Shown: positions 1-11,198 of the stretch, piece after piece | How positions within the stretch are numbered: the first letter of the stretch is position 1 | How the letters are laid out: every line of letters begins with the position of its first letter | Notes under the pieces: generated by a model | Databases searched by the model: none | What the model was told of the DNA's origin: nothing | Seen by the model: the letters and a program-made list of their open reading frames with translations, nothing else | Assembly (NCBI RefSeq): GCF_042186555.1 | Contig: NC_133328.1 | Span: 62,520,685-62,584,684, forward strand | DNA length: 64,000 bases | Source: Aquarana catesbeiana | Taxonomy: Eukaryota > Chordata > Amphibia > Anura > Ranidae | Direction: 5' to 3' | Translations under genes and position numbers: made by a program

Positions 1-600
1 CCTGGGCCTTCCAGGCCACATGTGGAGGAGCCCAGATTGAGCCAGGTATAGCATTCCTCTAAATATTTCTGCTTGTCCAATCAATGATGTGAACTAGATG
101 TTAGTTGGGAGTACTAATTAAGGATTGTGATTGATGATGCAAAACATCACAACTATGTCCCTTTTTCATACACAGGGAAGTCTCAGCCAGGAGGTGGCCG
201 GGCCGAGCCGGCTGGCTGATCTGCAGGTCCCTCCACCCCCCTGGAAACAGAAAGTGGCAGTAGGAGGAGTGCCCTAGAGGAGGCGGCTATCACATTCTTT
301 TGTAGGGCTACAGAGGTCCTGGAAGCACCACACACCAGGCAGGAGAACATTGCTGCCTTCATTGCATATAAAATGCAGAGGATGGAGGAGGGCCAAAAAG
401 CCATGTGTGAGGCCCTCATATCTGAGGCTCTGGCGAAAGGTATGAGGGGCCAAATTACACCTCACACACAGCTTTGGGATGGTCCTCCTCCTCCTCCTCC
501 AGGTCCCACTCCTCCTCCAGGTCCTACTCCTCCTCCTGCCACATCTCCAACTGCACAGCCACAGCCTGGAAGGAAGTGTGAAAGGAAGACCAGACAGTGA
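1..600 (+). pseudogene. Harbinger accessory (MADF-type) protein, C-terminal exons
   Basis: Two exon pieces are visible. Bases 1-45 end in CAG|GTATAG, a donor. Bases 176-600 follow a pyrimidine stretch and ACAG acceptor. The second exon encodes a helical segment (MQRMEEGQKAMCEALISEAL) and a proline-rich, basic tail ending KCERKTRQ. The same order occurs in the accessory gene at 45777-46964, where the N-terminus is a MADF domain; here that domain would lie upstream of the window. MADF proteins bind DNA, and in Harbinger elements they are thought to assist the transposase, which is inference for this copy. An in-frame TGA at 217-219 early in the last exon makes this copy defective unless splicing avoids it. 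Confidence 0.6.
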
Positions 601-1636
601 GGACCCTGGATCCAGTCTGGTGGGCCAAAAAATGCAGCCTCTTGTGGTACCACAGCCTGCGGACACAGATGTCATCTGCTGCTATCCAAGTCTTTGTGAA
701 TCCCGGACCAGACTGCCCTCCCTTACATATGGACTCCTCAGGCCACCAATTTTGATGTTGAAGAATTGATGTCTGCCGTGGGGGTCCCAGGCTTCGCTAA
801 TTTCTCTTGTTGATCCAGTGTTGCCTTCCTCTTTGTTTGGTTCTGATCCCTTAATAAAGGATTTTTGTTTTGAATTATACTCTCCTATGTGTTTTACTTC
901 AAAAAGGACAGTTTGTTTGTGAGGATTCAGGTACATTTCAAATATACAATGTGAAATGAACAAGGGACACCAACACCAAACAATCTCCTTGAGATTAAAT
1001 AATAAAAGATATCAATGGTGTTGGGGTAACCTGACACACAAAACACACCCAAAAATATTCTGGAGTAAAAATAAAAATAACATTGAACAAAGATCAGCCT
1101 TGGAAAAAATCCAAACATTAAATTAAAAAAAAGGCTTAAAATCCAAAATAAAAAAAAAAAAAAAAATATAAAACTGTCAGATGTGACAACTAATAACAAT
1201 ATATTCAGGGAATCCCACTAAAACAACACAAATAAAAGTTTGTGAGAAGTGTGTGTGAATACGAGCAGCAAAACGACTTAATTCTTGTCACATTATAAAT
1301 AAGAAGAGAGTGCGCTGTATTAAACCATTTTGAACATTGCAGCGTGACGAAAGTGCTGTATCCATTGCGAACGCTAAGTTTACCAGAACGAGCTGTCCCG
1401 TGTTGGAATTTCTTCTGAGCATGCGTGGCACTTTGTGCGTCGGAACAGGCCACACACGGTCGGAATTGACGCGATCGGATTTTGTTGTCGGAAAATTTTA
1501 TCTCCTGCTGTCCAACTTTGTGTGTCGGAAAATCCGATGGAAAATGTCCGATGGCGCCCACACACGGTCGGAATTTCCGACAACACGCTCCGATCGGACA
1601 TTATCCATCGGAAAATCCGACCGTGTGTATGGGGCA
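1..1636. mobile_element. PIF/Harbinger element, terminal fragment
   Basis: The right end reads ...CCGTGTGTATGGGGCA followed by TAA (1637-1639). This is the inverted counterpart of the TGCCCCGTACACA terminus of the complete Harbinger element at 44752. The last 250 bases are full of the same subterminal words (GGTCGGAA, TCCGATGGAAAA). The interior corresponds, in inverted order, to about 44752-46540 of that element. It includes the accessory gene exon and the reversed exon copy near 620-780. The left part lies outside the window, so neither the transposase nor the other terminus can be seen. Confidence 0.85.
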
Positions 1637-1639
1637 TAA

Positions 1640-3111
1640 AGTGTAGGGTACAGCATTGCACAGACTAGGCACACTTTCACAGGGTCTCCCAAGATGCCAT
1701 CGCATTTTGAGAGACTCGAACCTGGAACTGGTTACAGTTATAAAAGTTAGTTACAAAAAAAAGTGTAAAAAAAAAAAAAAAACACAAAAAAATATATAAC
1801 ATATAAAAAAATAGTTGTTATTTTATTGTTCTCTCTCTCTCTCTATTCTCTCTCTATTGTTCTGCTCTTTATTACTGTATTCTATTCTGCAATGTTTTAT
1901 TGTTATTATGTTTTATCATGTTTACTGTTCAGGTATGCAATTTTTTATACTTTACCGTTTACTGTGTTTTATTGTTAACCATTTTTTTGTCTTCAGGTAC
2001 GCCATTCACGACTTTGAGTGGTTATACCAGAATGATGCCTGCAGGTTTAGGTATCATCTTGGTATCATTCTTTTCAGCCAGCGGTCGGCTTTCATGTAAA
2101 AGCAATCCTAGCGGCTAATTAGCCTCTAGACTGCTTTTACAAGCAGTGGGAGGGAATGCCCCCCCACCGTCTTCCGTGTTTTTCTCTGGCTCTCCTGTCT
2201 CAACAGGGAACCTGAGAATGCAGCCGGTGATTCAGCCAGCTGACCATAGAGCTGATCAGAGACCAGAGTGGCTCCAAACATCTCTATGGCCTAAGAAACC
2301 GGAAGCTACGAGCATTTCATGACTTAGATTTCGCCGGATGTAAACAGCGCCATTGGGAAATTGGGAAAGCATTTTATCACATCGATCTTGGTGTGGTCAG
2401 ATGCTTTGAGGGCAGAGGAGAGATCTAGGGTCTAATAGACCCCAATTTTTTCAAAAAAGAGTACCTGTCACTACCTATTGCTATCATAGGGGATATTTAC
2501 ATTCCCCGAGATAACAATAAAAATGATTAAAAAAAATGAAAGGAACAGTTTAAAAATAAGATAAAAAAGCAAAAAAATAATAAAAAAAAAAAAAAAAAAA
2601 AAAAAAAAGCACCCCAGTCCCCCCCTGCTCTCGCGCTAAGGCGAACGCAAGCGTCGGTCTGGCATCAAATGTAAACAGCAATTGCACCATGCATGTGAGG
2701 TATCACCGTGAAGGTCAGATCGAGGGCAGTAATTTTAGCAGTAGACCTCCTCTGTAAATCTAAAGTGGTAACCTGTAAAGGCTTTTAAAAATGTATTTAT
2801 TTTGTTGCCACTGCACGTTTGTGCGCAATTTTAAACCATGTCATGTTTGGTATCCATGTACTCGGCCTAAGATCATCTTTTTTATTTCATCAAACATTTG
2901 GGAAATATAGTGTGTTTTAGTGCATTAAAATTTAAAAAAGTGTGTTTTTTCCCCAAAAAATGCGTTTGAAAAATCGTTGTGCAAATACTGTGTGAAAAAA
3001 AATGAAACACCCACCATTTTAATCTGTAGGGCATTTGCTTTAAAAAAATATATAATGTTTGGGGGTTAAAAGTAATTTTCTTGCAAAAAAAAATTTTTTT
3101 TTCATGTAAAC
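1640..3111. repeat. Old dispersed repeat sequence, no gene
   Basis: AT-rich non-coding sequence with poly-A runs (1767-1781, 2580-2608), a CT run (1831-1855) and a GC-richer core (2040-2350). Its far end appears to be the TCAAGTGGTTAG at 11573-11582, because the palindromic element 3128-11556 is inserted there with a 16-bp target duplication. The AAGTGGTTA ending resembles the piggyBac-type ends elsewhere in the window (AAGTGGTTAA). It may therefore be another TTAA-type element, but I could not fix its left border. Confidence 0.45.
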
Positions 3112-3739
3112 AAAAAGTGTTTTGTCTCAATACCCCATGTAAGGGAAAATACGCCCAAAAGGGCGAGGGGGACTATTACGGTACTAGATAAAGTGAAATA
3201 TTCAGTACAAAAGAGTAAAGGAAAAAATATAAAAGAATTTCATTTTAATAGAAAACATGATTAAGAATTATGACAATGTCACATACAGTTATAATTAACC
3301 ACCTCAATACTGGGCACTTTCACCCCCTTCCTTCCCAGACCAATTTTCAGCTTTCAGTGCTCTCTCACTTTGAATGACAATTACTCAGTCATGCTACACT
3401 GTACCCAAATGAAATTTTTATCATTTTGTTCACACAAATAGAGCTTTCTTTTGGTGGTATTTATTCACCACTTCATTTTTTATTTTTTGTGATATAAGCG
3501 AAAAAAGAGCGAATATTTTGAAAAAAAAACAAAATTTTCTACTTTCTCTTTTAAAAGAAACCAAAAAAATTTAATTTTGTCGAAAATTTAGGCAAAAATG
3601 TATTCTACCACATGTCTTTGGTAAAAAAAATCCTGATAATTGTATCTTCATTGGTTTGTGTGAAAGTTATAGAGTCTACAAGCCATGCTACGCATTATTG
3701 AAAATGTATCAATCCTAATGCACTGATGGCCTAATGCAC

Positions 3740-6115
3740 TGATCTCATTTCTTGAGGCCCTAAAATGTCAGGACAGTACAATAACCCCCCAAAAGACCCC
3801 TTTTTGGAAAGAAGACAGTCTGAGGTATTTAGTAAGAGGCATAGTGAATTTTTTGAAGTTGAAATTTTTTCCCCACAATGCTTTGGAAAATTAAGAAATA
3901 TAGATTTTTTTTTTTTTCTTCACTAAATTGTCATATTTACAAGTTATTTCTCACACACGGTGCAGGCATAATTGCAATTACACCCCAAAATACATTCTGC
4001 TATTCGTCCTGAGTATGGCGATACCCCATGTGTGAGACTTTTCCACAGCCTGGCCACATACAGAGGCCCAACATCCATATAGCACCATCAGGCGTTCTAA
4101 AGGCATAAATTACACATTTCATTTTCTGAGTACCTATCACATTTTTGAAGGCCCTGGAGCACCAGGACAATGGAATTACCCACAAAATGACCCCATTTTG
4201 GAAAGAAAACAACACAATGTATATTCTATGAGGCATACTGAGTCTTTTGAACATGTCATTTCTTCCCACAAGTTTTTGGAAAATGTGGAAAGAAAATGAA
4301 AACCTATTTTTTTCTCACAAAGTTGTCAATTTAGAAGATCTTTCTAACACATAGCATGTACATAGCCAAAATGACACCCCAAAATACATTCTGCTATTTG
4401 TCCTGAGGATGGCGATACCCCATGTGTGAGACTTTTCCACAGCCTGGCCACATACAGAGGCCCAACATCCATATAGCACCATCAGGCGTTCTAAAGGCAT
4501 AAATTACACATTTCATTTTCTGAGTACCTATCACATTTTTGAAGGCCCTGGAGCACCAGGACAATGGAATTACCCACAAAATGACCCCATTTTGGAAAGA
4601 AAACAACACAATGTATATTCTATGAGGCATACTGAGTCTTTTGAACATGTCATTTCTTCCCACAAGTTTTTGGAAAATGTGGAAAGAAAATGAAAACCTA
4701 TTTTTTTCTCACAAAGTTGTCAATTTAGAAGATCTTTCTAACACATAGCATGTACATAGCCATAATGACACCCCAAAATACATTCTGCTATTCATCCTGA
4801 GAATGGCGATACCCCATGTGTGAGACTTTTCCACAGCCTGGCCACATACAGAGACCCAACATCCATATAGCACCATCAGGCGTTCTAAAGGCATAAATTA
4901 CACATTTCATTTCCTGAGTACCTATCACATTTTTGAAGGCCCTGGAGCATCAGGACAATGGAATTACCCACAAAATGACCCCATTTTGGAAAGAAAACAA
5001 CCCAATGTATATTCTATGAGGCATACTGAGTCTTTTGAACATGTCATTTCTTTCCACAAGTTTTTGGAAATAGTGGAAAGAAAATGAAAACCTATTTTTT
5101 TCTCACAAAGTTGTCAATTTAGAAGATCTTTCTAACACATAGCATGTACATAGCCAAAATGACACCCCAAAATACATTCTGCTATTCGTCCTGAGTATGG
5201 TGATACCCCATGTGTGAGACTTTTCCACAGCCTGGCCACATACAGAGGCCCAACATCCATATAGCACCATCAGGCGTTCTAAAGGCATAAATTACACATT
5301 TCATTTCCTGAGTACCTATCACATTTTTGAAGGCCCTGGAGCACCAGGACAATGGAATTACCCTCAAAATGACCCCATTTTGGAAAGAAAACAACCCAAT
5401 GTATATTCTATGAGGCATAATGAGTCTTTTGAACATGTCATTTCTTTCCACAAGTTTTTGGAAAATGTGGAAAGAAAATGAAAACCTATTTTTTTCTCAC
5501 AAAATTGTCAATTTAGAAGATCTTTCTAACACATAGCATGTACATAGCCAAAATGACACCCCAAAATACATTCTGCTACTCGTCCTGAGTGTGACGATAC
5601 CCCATGTGTGAGACTTTTCCACAGCCTGGCCACATACAGAGGCCCAACATCCATATAGCACCATCAGGCGTTCTAAAGGCATAAATTACACATTTCATTT
5701 CCTGAGTACCTATGACATTTTTGAAGGCCCTGGAGCACCAGGACAATGGAATTACCCACAAAATGACCCCATTTTGGAAAGAAAACAACCCAATGTATAT
5801 TCTATGAGGCATAATGAGTCTTTTTAACATGTAATTTCTTTCCACAAGTTTTTGGAAAATGTGGAAAGAAAATGAAAACCTATTTTTTTTCTCACAAAGT
5901 TGTCAATTTAGAAGATCTTTCTTACACATAGCATGTACATAGCCAAAATGACATCCCAAAATACATTCTGCCACTTGTCCTGAGTATGGCGATACCCCAT
6001 GTGTGAGACTTTTCCACTACCTGGCCACATACAGAGGCCCAACATGCAAGTAGCACCTCCAGGCTTCTAACACATAGCATGTACACACCAAGAATTACAC
6101 CCCAAAATACATTCT
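3740..6115. repeat. 394-bp tandem repeat array in the piggyBac 1 3' region
   Basis: The phrase CACCCCAAAATACATTCTGC recurs at about 3983, 4377, 4771, 5165, 5559 and, slightly changed, 5953, so the period is 394 bp. The central copies differ by only a few substitutions. A more diverged copy precedes the array (about 3740-3960) and a truncated one ends it. The short minus-strand open frames inside are repeat by-products, since they recur at exactly 394-base steps. Diverged relatives of the unit lie in the 3' regions of piggyBac element 2 (41030-42900) and of the element ending at 13146, so the unit belongs to this transposon family. Confidence 0.9.
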
Positions 6116-6809
6116 GCTGAGCAAAAGGTAAAAAAAAAAAGCTCACCTGTGGTTTTAGCAGACAGCCAAAGGAAATGTCCAGGAATTGTCCAGGCAGCAG
6201 ACAGATATGGAAAAGTATGAACATGGTTCAGTACAGTCTAAGGTTTAGCAGGCAGTTCAGGTAACAGGCATAGGCATGGCCAGTCCAGGTGGTAGGCAAA
6301 GGCATGGCAAGGTCATGTGGCAGGCAAATGCATGGCAAGGTCATGTGGCAGGCAAAAGGCATGGCCAGTTCAGGTGGCAGCAGGCAGCACTTTGTACATT
6401 GGGCCTTGGTCAGGTAAGACCTGAGGACAGGGGTAGAGGCTTCTTCCCACCCAAATCTCTACGAAGCCTCCGAGTCTCCAGACCCTAATCCGAGAAAACT
6501 AAAAACCCGGAGAAAAATGTTTTCTCCACTCGGAAAACCTTTTCTGGAGCCCCTCACATATGTGAGACCCCTGTGCTGTACAGTGGCAGGGCAAATGATC
6601 AGTTCAGGAGGCAGGCAAAAATCATGGTCATTTAACAGTCCGGGTCAATTCACGTTGAAGGCAGAAAGATGTTTGGCAGAGGCATAGTCGTTAACAGTCC
6701 GGGTCAATTTACGTTGAAGGCAGAAACATGTTTGGCAGAGGCATAGTCGTTAACAGTCCGGGTCATTCACAGAAATGGCAGATAGTGGAAAAAAATCACC
6801 TTCACTGTA

Positions 6810-8817
6810 CTAATAGTGTAGTGAAGTATGATAGCTCCGATAGCATGTTCCAATACAGAGCCCTGGCTCGGAGGGACATTCGGGACAGTAGTATCGGGTG
6901 TCACGGCGAATTCCTCTACTTGCACATACACGACATTTTTTTTGGGGTTTGCGACCTGTTTGGGTAAGAGGGAGGATTTCGGGAAAGTGCCTTTCATGGA
7001 GTCTGGCTAACGCATCGGAGCGAATTAGTTGAGGGGCTTGGCCTTGGGGATAGAGAAGGGCTGTGAAAACTTCTTCTTGGAATTTTAGATAGGGTAGGGA
7101 ACTTTGGGTGCACTTAGAAAAAATGATATAGGAATTAAATAGGGCAAGTTGCATCAAATAAATGGCGACTTTCTTGTACCAAAATAGTGATCTCCTGGTG
7201 GCCAAGTAGGGCTGCATCATCTGGTCGTTCATATCCACCCCCCCCCATGTATAGGTTGTACTCATGCACACATTTTGGCTTCTGTATGGGGCCTCCTCTT
7301 CTCTGAAGTTCCACCAAGGTGTCGTCATGTATTGTTGAAAGGATGTAGACATCTCTTTTTTTATCTCTCCACTTCACCGCTAGTACTTCTTCAGTTCGCA
7401 TACTGGCCATTTCACCCTTCCTTAATTTCTTGGTGACCAATCTTTGTGGGAAGCCTTTGCGGTTGGTCCGTGCTGTCCCACAGGCCACAGTGTTCTTCAG
7501 GTACAAATGGCGGAAAAGTGGGAGACTAGTGTAGAAATTGTCTACGTAAAGGTGGTAACCTTTCCCAAGTAATGGTTGGATCAGCTGCCAGACAATTTTG
7601 CCACTTGTTCCCATGTAGGTAGGGCATCCAGGGGGGTTTAGCTGTCTGTCTTTTCCCTAATAAATCATAAAATCATATGTGTAACCCGTGGCCCTGTCAC
7701 ACACCTTATAAAATTTTACCCCACGTCTGGCTCTTTTACTGGGGAGGTATTGTTTTATTCCCAGTCTTCCGGTGAAGTGCACCAGGGATTCATCCACACA
7801 TATGTTTCTATCAGGGGTAAACATCTCCTTGAAGCTGGCGCAAAAAAAATTGATTAGGGGCCGAATTTTGAATAACTTATCGTAACTGGGATGATTTCGA
7901 GGGAGGCATTGGGCATTGTTATTGAAGTGTAAAAATCTCATGATCATCTCATAACGGGTTCTGGGCATAAATGACGAATAGATCGGCATGTGGTGGATAG
8001 GTTGGGTAGACCAGTAGGAATGGAGTTCATTTTTTTTTGTCAGCCCCATGTTGAGGGTTAGGCCAAGGAAAATTTTAAATTCTTCTACGGTGAGGGGTTT
8101 CCAAACAAAAGGACGGGCATATGAGGAACTGGGATTGTTGGCTATGTGTTGGCTGGCGTATAGATTACATTGCTCCACAATGTAGGTTAGGAGTTCATTG
8201 GTAAAAAATAAATGAAAATAATAAAGTGGGGTTACATTTTCCGTCTGCATCTGAGGGCCTGGCTGGGCTGTGAAAAGGGGTATTACAGGTTCTACTGATG
8301 TATCGGGCAGCCATGTTGGATACAGTAGAACATCTGGGAGGCTAGTATGGGCACTGCCTCGTTGATGGGATCCGTTGCTAGCATCTGGCCTATCTTCTAG
8401 GAAGGTTGCAGAAGTGCTGGTGGATGCCCGCCTATCCCGAAGTGCTGCGCTGCTGGTGGATGCCTGCTGGTGGATGCCCTGGAGTGATGCGCTACTGGTG
8501 GATGCCTGCATGTCATCCTGGAGTGCTGGGCTGCTGGTGGATGCCTGCATATCATCCTGGAGTGCTGCGCTGCTGGTGGATGCCTGCTGGTGGATGCCCT
8601 GGAGTGCTGCGCTGCTGGTGAATGCCTCCTCCTGCTCATTTCTCCTGATTCTCCTTGTTAGGATTGTATCTTCCTCTGTTTCCAACTCGGAGCCACTGCT
8701 TTCCACTGGCTCATAGTCACTATCCGAGTCTGACGGAGAGAATTCCCCGCTACTCTCGTCCGACATACTCTGGAGTATTTGGAGAGCCTCCTCTGCGCTG
8801 TAAGACCTTTTTGTCAT
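6810..8817 (-). pseudogene. piggyBac transposase, two lesions
   Basis: Reading from 8817, the protein begins MTKRSYSAEEALQIL and has an acidic serine-rich N-terminus with degenerate ASTSSAALQ-type repeats. The RNase H-like DDD core follows. It shows the same landmarks as the intact copy at 38540: the ICVDESLVHF motif, YVDNFYTSLPLF and GGVDMNDQM. A cysteine-rich C-terminus ends YHTSLHY. The chain is broken twice. A TAG at 7657-7659 replaces what is GAG-type Glu in the intact copy (context IY*GKD against VYEGKD). A frameshift lies in a C9 run near 7237-7246, just before the third catalytic Asp. Upstream and downstream pieces otherwise line up, so the decay is recent or light. It cannot make full-length transposase as it stands. 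Confidence 0.93.
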
Positions 8818-8839
8818 GTTGGCGGGCAGATGTGTCAGA

Positions 8840-9640
8840 TGGCAGGCGGCAGATGTGCCAGATGGTGGGCGGCTGTGCCAGATGGTGGGTGGCAGATGTG
8901 CCTGATCGTGGGCAGATGGCGGCTGGCAGATGTGCCTAATGGCGGGCGGGCAGATGTGCCTGATGATGGTGGGCGGCTGATGTGTCAGCTGTTGACGGGC
9001 TGATGTGTCAGCTGATGACGGGCTGATGTGTCAGCTGATGACGGTGTCAGATGGCGGGCGACAGATGTGCCTGATGGCGGGCGGCAGATGTGCCTGATGA
9101 CTGGCGGGCAGATGTGCCTGATGACTGGCGGGCAGATGTGCCTGATGGCAGGCGGGCAGATGTGCCTGATGGCAGGCGGGCAGATGTGCCTGATGACTGG
9201 CGGGCAGATGTGCCTGATGGCAGGCAGGCAGGCAGATGTGCCTGATGATGGTGGGCAGCTGATGTGTCAGCTGTTGACGGGCTGATGTGTCAGCTGTTGA
9301 CGGGCTGATGTGTCAGCTGATGACGGGCTGATGTGTTAGCTGTTGACGGTGTCAGATGTGCCTGATGGCGGGCTACAGATGTGCCTGATGACTGGCGGGC
9401 AAATGTGCCTGATGACTGGCGGGCAGATGTGCCTGATGACTGGCGGGCAGATGTGCCTGATGACTGGCGGGCAGATGTGCCTGATGACTGGCGGGCAGAT
9501 GTGCCTGATGACTGGCGGGCAGATGTGCCTGATGGCAGGCGGGCAGATGTGCCTGATGACGACGGGCTGATGTGCCCGCTGTTGGCGGACAGATGTGCCC
9601 GCTGTTGGCGGACAGATGTGCCAGTTGTTGACGGGCAGAT
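8840..9640. repeat. 24-bp minisatellite upstream of the piggyBac 1 transposase
   Basis: Tandem units of the type GATGTGCCTGATGACTGGCG+GGCA (24 bp), with variants that replace GACT by GGCAGG or insert GCTGATGTGTCAGCTGTTGA. The unit is a multiple of three, so it stays open in several frames, giving spurious proteins with 8-residue repeats. It occupies the region between the transposase ATG (8817) and the 5' end. A related 24-bp array sits at the same place in piggyBac element 2 (37965-38525). Confidence 0.9.
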
Positions 9641-9849
9641 GTTCACTGACAGGTGTTTTCACTGTTTGGGGACACTGTGTTTTGGGGACACTGTGTTTTG
9701 GGGACACTAGCTGGGTGATCAGTGGGTAAACAGCAGACAAACAGCTTTATTACTCACTGATCTCCTGGCTGCAGCACAGATCTCTCTTCCTCTCCTCACT
9801 GACAGGCTCTGTGTGAGGAGAGGAAGAGATGAGAGCAGTTACTACGCTC

Positions 9850-10262
9850 TCTATTTACATTACATGACGACTGTGATTGGACACAGTCGTCATGTGATCA
9901 GGAGGGCCAATCACAGGGCCCTCCTGTGTTGTGCTGTCTCTGGGGGACACAGGCAGATCGGGATCGCGCCGCTGCGCGAGCACGTGGCGGCGCGATCTCC
10001 TGTCATCTGCCACCCCCTCCCCCTTGTTTACTATACGATGGCTGTGATTACACACAGCCATCGTGCGGATCAGGAGGGCAAATCACATTGCCCTCCTGCC
10101 GCTCTGAGATGCGGCGTGTCCGAGTGACACGCGCGCATCGGGATTGCGCGGCTGCGCGGGAGCGCGCCCGCGTGATCCCGCTCCTTCTGAAGGACGTTCG
10201 GGAACGTCCAGTCAGAAGGAGGGAGCTCCCACCCGGCCGTATATGTGCAGTGGCCGGGTGGG
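9850..10262. repeat. Subterminal hairpin cluster of piggyBac 1
   Basis: Several perfect or near-perfect inverted repeats follow each other: ACGACTGTG...CACAGTCGT (about 9866-9892), GGAGGGCC...GGCCCTCC (9901-9924), GATGGCTGTG...CACAGCCATC (10037-10063), GGAGGGCAA...TTGCCCTCC (10071-10099), and GAAGGACGTTC...GAACGTCC (10190-10210). The terminus adds CACCCGGCC...GGCCGGGTGG (10231-10260). Such hairpins next to transposon ends may be transposase binding sites or structural remnants. Their role here is unknown. Confidence 0.7.
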
Positions 10263-10325
10263 AAGTGGTTAAAAACGGAAGCAGTAAATACAACCAATTG
10301 GATTACAACCCATAGTGATAATGGA

Positions 10326-10395
10326 CACAGATAGAGCTTGGATTCTCGACCGGTTTCGCGGTTTTAACCGCTTCCTCAGGAGAGCAGAATCTGTG
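10326..10395 (-). ncRNA. Hammerhead-ribozyme-like motif, left arm copy
   Basis: This is the reverse-complement partner of the motif at 11129-11198, inside the left arm of the palindromic element. The minus strand carries CTGAGGA (10379-10373), a GCGGTT/AACCGC stem, GAAA, the palindrome CCGG, then TC. Outer stem strands CACAGAT and ATCTGTG lie at the two ends. All core positions are identical to the right-arm copy. One extra A stands between CTGAGGA and stem II compared with the usual consensus. Confidence 0.55.
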
Positions 10396-11128
10396 GTACA
10401 ACATACAATAATTATAACCCATACAAAACAAGGAAAAATATGTTATCAATGCAGCAAGATGTATTAAACACTACTTTAAACATTTACATACAGTTTAGGT
10501 AGAAAAAGGATGAGCTCACCCGTTCAGCAACTCCCTGTGGGTGTACAAGGCCCCAAGTGGTTCCCCCTGTGGCGGACACAGGGGATAGCAGACAGCCTCT
10601 GAATGAGTAAATTTTATAAAATTATATACGTAATATCAACTATGGAGTATATGAAAGAGAAGTAGGGGGGGTGCCGGAGGTGTATCTCTACCATAAAAAC
10701 CAGTGTGCAAAGGAAGAACCGAGAAAGCAGTGAAGGTGCTTTTTTTTTTTTTTTTTTTTTCCCCTCCTCTCTCCCCACTGTTACTCACCTTCACTGCTTT
10801 CTCGGTTCTTCCTTTGCACACTGGTTTTTATGGTAGAGATACACCTCCGGCACCCCCCCTACTTCTCTTTCATATACTCCATAGTTGATATTCCGTATAT
10901 CATTTTATAAAATTTACTCATTCAGAGGCTGTCTGCTATCCCCTGTGTCCGCCACAGGGGGAACCACTTGGGGCCTTGTACACCCACAGGGAGTTGCTGA
11001 ACGGGTGAGCTCATCCTTTTTCTACCTAAACTGTATGTAAATGTTTAAAGTAGTGTTTAATACATCTTGCTGCATTGATAACATATTTTTCCTTGTTTTG
11101 TATGGGTTATAATTATTGTATGTTGTAC

Positions 11129-11198
11129 CACAGATTCTGCTCTCCTGAGGAAGCGGTTAAAACCGCGAAACCGGTCGAGAATCCAAGCTCTATCTGTG
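11129..11198 (+). ncRNA. Hammerhead-ribozyme-like motif, right arm copy
   Basis: The hammerhead core is CUGANGA - stem II - GAA - A...U - H. Here CTGAGGA lies at 11145-11151. Stem II is GCGGTT/AACCGC with an AA loop. GAAA is followed by the palindrome CCGG and then TC, giving a one-pair stem III and a predicted cut between 11176 and 11177. Stem I has an inner part (TCTC/GAGA), an internal loop, and an outer 7-bp part (CACAGAT at 11129-11135 with ATCTGTG at 11192-11198). Minimal type I hammerheads with very short stem III are known from Penelope-like elements. The odd point is an extra A before stem II, also present in the PLE copies. Activity is not shown by sequence alone. Confidence 0.6.

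Larger units (their letters stand above)
3299..10268 (-). mobile_element. piggyBac element 1 (decayed transposase)
   Basis: TTAA duplications stand at 3295-3298 and 10269-10272. Read on the minus strand, the 5' end begins CCACTTCCCACCCGGCC. The 3' end, read inward, is CCACCTCAATACTGGGCAC, which resembles the 3' end of element 2 (CCACTTGCTTACTAGGCAC). Order from 5' to 3': subterminal hairpins, 24-bp minisatellite, transposase pseudogene, a 3' non-coding region with short GGCAGGCAAAGGCATGG-type repeats (6260-6390), then a 394-bp tandem array. The insertion is in the left arm of the palindromic element. The unoccupied sequence (CAGTTATAATTAAAAACGG) survives in the right arm, so both boundaries are exact. 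Confidence 0.9.

Noticed and set aside
4000..5845. Repeated 61- and 89-codon minus-strand frames
   Set aside because: They recur at exact 394-bp steps as by-products of the tandem array and show no codon-level conservation beyond DNA identity.
3740..6115. CRISPR-like array
   Set aside because: Units are adjacent without unique spacers, far too long, and lie within a eukaryotic transposon. The same applies to the 24-bp arrays.
8840..9710. Long open frames on both strands with 8-residue repeats (for example MCLMTGGQ)
   Set aside because: They are produced by the 24-bp minisatellite, which is a multiple of three. They are open in several frames at once and have no other coding features.
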